Notes under the pieces: generated by a model
What the model was told of the DNA's origin: nothing
Database searches by the model: none
The model's input: the letters and a program-made list of their open reading frames with translations, nothing else
DNA from: Planctomycetota bacterium
GTDB lineage: Bacteria; Planctomycetota; UBA1135; GCA-002686595
Direction of reading: 5' to 3'
DNA: 36,828 nucleotides
Assembly: GCA_014237855.1 (NCBI GenBank)
Contig: JABACD010000023.1
Span: forward strand, 52,885 to 89,712
Shown here: one piece after another, positions 33,538 to 36,828 of the stretch
How positions within the stretch are numbered: position 1 is the stretch's first letter
Layout: every line of letters starts with the position of its first letter
Translations under genes and position numbers: made by a program

Positions 33538-36500
33538 ATGCGACTTCAGCTTCTCTCAACACTCCTTGCCCTCTTCGTAGCTACAACGCCGCAAGGTGTG
33601 GAAACGCCAGATCCGGGGGGGGCGGAGGAGAGCGCTCAACTCGCACCTCAGAGCAACCTGCAAGAGTGGCGCTCGGAGTACGGTTCCAGCTGGCAAACCA
33701 TCGTTGACTCGAGTGACGGCTTTGCTGACCTGATTCATGGTGGTATGGCCCCTGCCGACTTCGTTCCGTTGAGTGACGAGGATTGGTACCGCGTGGCGCG
33801 GACCTTCATCGTGCAGGCGGAGTCCCTTCACGGAATCGCCCCAAGCACGCTGCGTGGTCTGCGCGTGGACTTCCTTCCCTTGGGCCAGATCGGGAGTACG
33901 GACAAGTGGAACGTCAAGTTCACTCAAGAGATTCAGGGCGTTGGCGTCTTCGGCTCGTTCGTGAACGTGTTGATGGATGGGGAGGGACGGCTGCTCTCTA
34001 TTCAATCAACAGCGGCGCCGAACTTCGAAGAAGCAAGTACTGCTGCAATTCTCAATGCTGGTGCTGCCCGTGAGCTTGCGCTCCGGCTATTTACGGAGCG
34101 GAGCCTCACCGGAGAGGGCTTCACGAGCCAGCCCGAATTGACCTTTCTACGAGTCGCCAACGGTAAGCGACAGGTGCCTACCCTCGCCTGGCAGGTAGAC
34201 GTTCATCCGTCGATGTCCAGCGGTCAACCCGAGGCCTGGCGCTTTTGGATCGCTGACTCGACCGGCGAGCTCATCGCGGATCGAGATCTGATTGAGAGAT
34301 TCGACGTAGGGGGGCAGGTCACCTCAATGGCGAGTCCAGGAACACTTCCGAACATTGCGGCAAACCCAGAGGCTCAGCTGGCGATGCCCCATATTCGTCT
34401 GACGAGTAGCGCAGGTACGGTCTATGCAGACTCCGACGGCAACTTCAACTTCCCCGGCGCAAGTGGGCCGCTAAACGTCACCATCGATTACGTCGGGCTC
34501 TACAACGATGTTCGCAATACGGCTGGCAGTGATTACAGCCTGACGGTTCAGGCCCAGACAGGTCAGGGAAACGTCATCGTGATGAACCCCTCATCGCAGG
34601 AACTGGTGACCGCCCAGGCAAACAGCTATCAGCCCCTGACCGCCTGTAGGGACTGGATCAAGAGCATTATCCCCACGGATACGCACCCGGACTTCCAGGC
34701 TGTCAGCAACGCAAACCTCAACGACACCTGTAACGCTTATTACAACGGCGTTTCGATCAACATGTTCCAGGCCGGCGGCGGCTGCGTGAATACGGCGTAC
34801 TCAACGGTGGTCGTGCACGAGTATGGTCACTGGCTCAACAGCATCTACAGTACGGGCAATGGTTCTGACGGCATGGGCGAGGGAAACGCCGATGTGTTCG
34901 CCATGTACATGTACGATGACCCGATCGTCGGTGAGGAATTCTGTGGCAGCGGCTGCAACATCCGCACCGGCAACAACAATCGCCAGTACTGTGGAGATGG
35001 TAATGGTGGCTGCTATGGGCAGGTTCATGCTGACGGCGAGCCCTGGATGGGCGCTGCCTGGAAGATCCGTACTCGTCTGAAGAACACAAACGGGAACAGT
35101 GCAGGAGGAATGATCGCAGACACGCTCTTCCTGTCCTGGATGAACGCCTACAACCAGACAACAATTGATTCAATTATCGAGACTCAGTGGCTGACACTCG
35201 ATGATGACAACGGAAACATCAATGATGGAACGCCGCACTACGCGGACATAGATCAGGGCTTTGTCGCGCAGGGGTTCCCCGGCTACCCGCTGGCGCTTCT
35301 GAGTATCACGAACGTGACGGTCTTGCCCGACACGATAAATGGCACTGGCCCCTTTGTCGTCGACGCCGATATGGTTGCTCTGATCAATCCCCCGATCACG
35401 AGCGCGGAATTGATCTATCGCGTGAATGGCGGCGCTTGGACAACAGTGGCGATGTCACCGACGGGGGGAGACGGCTACTCGGGCTCGATTCCCGGGCAGG
35501 TCTCGCCTGCTTCAGTTGACTACTACGTGCGCGGTACGGACAGCAATAGCAACTCGACCAACTCCCCGATCGATGCGCCGACGAACTACCTGAACTTTGA
35601 TATCGGTGATCTGGTAGTCCTGTTCTTTGATGACTTCGAGACGGCGGGCGACAACGGTTGGACTCACAACACGTTCGGCGACACCTCCAATACTCAGGAC
35701 GATTGGCAGCATGGGCCGCCATTTGGCAATGCTGGTGATCCTGGCGCGGCCTTCAGTGGCTCTCAAGTTTGGGGTAATGATCTGGGGCCCTCTGGCTGGA
35801 ACGGTGCCTACCAGAATGACGTTCACAACTGGCTGCGCTCACCTTCAATAGACTGCTCGACCGCATTCGGTACTCGCCTGCGCTTCAAGCGCTGGTTGAC
35901 GGTTGAGAGTGGGCAATGGGACCAGGCCACAGTTTCGGTGAATGGAACCGTTGTCTGGGCGAACGACGCCGGAATTGACACCGTCGACACGGCCTGGATG
36001 CCACAGGACCTCGATATCTCGGCTCTTGCCGACGGGGTCGCCTCGGTCCAGATCGAATTCGCCCTGCAAACTGACACCTCGGTTGTCTTTGGTGGCTGGA
36101 CCATCGATGACGTCGAGATCATGTACCTGGGGGGATCGGGGATCACGGACTGCAACTCCAACACCATCGAAGATGCAATCGATATCTCCAGTGGGACGAG
36201 CCTGGATTGCAACGTGAATGGAATTCCTGACGAGTGCGAGCTCTCAGGTAACGACTGCAACAGCAACGGCATCCCGGACGAGTGCGATACGGACTGCAAC
36301 ACGAACGGCACGCCGGATGACTGCGAGTCGATCACTGATTGCAACGCCAACAGCATTCCCGACGAGTGCGAGCTCTCGGGCAACGACTGCAACACAAACG
36401 GCATCCCGGACGAGTGCGATACGGACTGCAACTCGAACGGTACGCCGGATGATTGCGAGTCGATCACCGACTGCAACTCAAACAGCGTCCCGGACGAGTG

Positions 36501-36828
36501 CGAGCTCTCCGGCAACGACTGCAATAGCAACGGCATCCCGGACGATTGCGAGACTGATTGCAACTCGAACGGCACGCCGGATGACTGCGAGTCGATCACC
36601 GATTGCAACGCCAATAGCATTCCCGACGAGTGCGAGCTCTCGGGCAACGACTGCAACAGCAACGGCATCCCGGACGAGTGCGATACGGACTGCAACTCGA
36701 ACGGTACCCCGGACGACTGCGAATCAGGCCCGGACTGCAACACGAACGGCATTCCCGATGACTGCGAGCTGACCGGCAACGACTGCAACACAAACGGCAT
36801 CCCGGACGAGTGCGATACGGACTGCAAC
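33538..36828 (+). CDS. Secreted M36/M4-like (gluzincin) zinc metalloprotease with Asp/Asn/Cys-rich repeats, 3' truncated by window
   Basis: The frame is open from the ATG at 33538 to the last base (1097 codons, no stop). A signal peptide (MRLQLLSTLLALFVATTP) precedes an FTP/PepSY-like propeptide containing FTQEIQGVGVFGSFVNVLMD. The catalytic domain has HEYGH (H427, E428, H431) and GEGNADVFAMY, where E448 with D452 gives the gluzincin ExxxD third ligand. VHADGEPWMGAAWKIRTRL and NINDGTPHYADIDQGF fit M36-type enzymes. Next come an Ig-like domain (SVDYYVRGTDSNSNS) and a jelly-roll/MAM-like domain (FFDDFETAGDNGWTHN to GGWTIDDVEIMYLG). From about residue 870 come repeats of the type DCNSNGIPDEC. 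It is probably an extracellular protease with calcium-stiffened, surface-attached repeats; the end is not visible. Confidence 0.88.
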   Translation, partial: MRLQLLSTLLALFVATTPQGVETPDPGGAEESAQLAPQSNLQEWRSEYGSSWQTIVDSSDGFADLIHGGMAPADFVPLSDEDWYRVARTFIVQAESLHGIAPSTLRGLRVDFLPLGQIGSTDKWNVKFTQEIQGVGVFGSFVNVLMDGEGRLLSIQSTAAPNFEEASTAAILNAGAARELALRLFTERSLTGEGFTSQPELTFLRVANGKRQVPTLAWQVDVHPSMSSGQPEAWRFWIADSTGELIADRDLIERFDVGGQVTSMASPGTLPNIAANPEAQLAMPHIRLTSSAGTVYADSDGNFNFPGASGPLNVTIDYVGLYNDVRNTAGSDYSLTVQAQTGQGNVIVMNPSSQELVTAQANSYQPLTACRDWIKSIIPTDTHPDFQAVSNANLNDTCNAYYNGVSINMFQAGGGCVNTAYSTVVVHEYGHWLNSIYSTGNGSDGMGEGNADVFAMYMYDDPIVGEEFCGSGCNIRTGNNNRQYCGDGNGGCYGQVHADGEPWMGAAWKIRTRLKNTNGNSAGGMIADTLFLSWMNAYNQTTIDSIIETQWLTLDDDNGNINDGTPHYADIDQGFVAQGFPGYPLALLSITNVTVLPDTINGTGPFVVDADMVALINPPITSAELIYRVNGGAWTTVAMSPTGGDGYSGSIPGQVSPASVDYYVRGTDSNSNSTNSPIDAPTNYLNFDIGDLVVLFFDDFETAGDNGWTHNTFGDTSNTQDDWQHGPPFGNAGDPGAAFSGSQVWGNDLGPSGWNGAYQNDVHNWLRSPSIDCSTAFGTRLRFKRWLTVESGQWDQATVSVNGTVVWANDAGIDTVDTAWMPQDLDISALADGVASVQIEFALQTDTSVVFGGWTIDDVEIMYLGGSGITDCNSNTIEDAIDISSGTSLDCNVNGIPDECELSGNDCNSNGIPDECDTDCNTNGTPDDCESITDCNANSIPDECELSGNDCNTNGIPDECDTDCNSNGTPDDCESITDCNSNSVPDECELSGNDCNSNGIPDDCETDCNSNGTPDDCESITDCNANSIPDECELSGNDCNSNGIPDECDTDCNSNGTPDDCESGPDCNTNGIPDDCELTGNDCNTNGIPDECDTDCN
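36238..36828 (+). repeat. 132-bp higher-order tandem repeat encoding DCNxNGxPDxC units
   Basis: The string GAGCTCTC (or GAGCTGACC in the last copy) recurs at 36238, 36370, 36502, 36634 and 36766, exactly every 132 bases. Each period encodes 44 residues made of three sub-repeats of 16, 13 and 15 residues: ELSGNDCNSNGIPDEC, DTDCNTNGTPDDC and ESITDCNANSIPDEC. Four full periods and the start of a fifth are present before the window ends. The units resemble thrombospondin type 3 calcium loops with paired cysteines. Confidence 0.9.

Noticed and set aside
36218..36772. 184-residue plus-strand frame rich in Thr/Arg/Ala/Ser repeats
   Set aside because: It is an alternate frame of the same repeat region, with the true DCNxNGxPDxC frame open throughout.
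35823..36827. 334-residue minus-strand open frame with repeats of the type SSGMPFVLQS
   Set aside because: It lies exactly antisense to the 132-bp repeat and jelly-roll region of the metalloprotease; the periodicity is inherited from the sense repeat, and there is no family match.

Overview
The window looks like a GC-rich chromosomal segment of a Planctomycetota-type bacterium. This is inferred from gene content: many exported proteins with signal peptides or lipoboxes, a CRTAC1-type FG-GAP protein encoded beside a TPR protein, a giant BNR/sortilin-like repeat protein, Asp/Asn/Cys-rich calcium-type repeats, and a recurring C-terminal domain in three secreted proteins. No rRNA, tRNA, CRISPR array, phage gene or transposase was recognised.

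Layout. 1-1662: the end of a GNAT acetyltransferase and an MFS transporter. 1940-6696: two secreted proteins sharing a C-terminal domain flank an SGNH-like protein whose usual catalytic Ser position is Gly; strong GC-rich hairpins separate the units. 6862-8322: a DUF502 membrane protein divergent from sfsA. 8431-14038: a tight three-gene operon with 4-bp overlaps (multispanning spermidine-synthase-like protein, TPR lipoprotein, CRTAC1/UnbV lipoprotein). 14187-17204: VOC protein, CDF metal transporter, NTF2-like protein and a third secreted protein. 17188-20589, minus strand: methyltransferase, small lipoprotein, zinc-type dehydrogenase and a thioredoxin-like exported protein. 20981-24836: a DUF47/PiT phosphate pair, then an arylsulfotransferase-like lipoprotein and an EEP-family lipoprotein. 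24833-27006, minus strand: PLP decarboxylase and alpha/beta hydrolase. 27325-30912: the BNR/PDZ/EF-hand protein. 31005-33189: two paralogous PEP-hydrolase-family TIM-barrel proteins around a cupin. 33538-36828: a secreted zinc metalloprotease that runs off the window and ends in a 132-bp higher-order repeat.

The main discovery is at 19576-20589 (minus). The thioredoxin-like gene is interrupted by one in-frame TGA exactly where the first Cys of the WCGPC-type active site belongs, and the frame stays open and homologous on both sides. RNA hairpins with G-rich apical loops lie at and just after this TGA. Together these point to a selenocysteine-containing thioredoxin-like (UGPC) protein, which simple ORF calling splits into two pieces. 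Other points of interest are the Ser-to-Gly SGNH-like protein, the shared C-terminal domain, a direct repeat with Pho-box-like architecture in front of the phosphate-transport pair, and the paired TIM-barrel paralogues with a cupin.

Start codons were chosen by Shine-Dalgarno spacing and family N-termini where possible. Many genes have weak Shine-Dalgarno sequences, so several starts are uncertain and are flagged.
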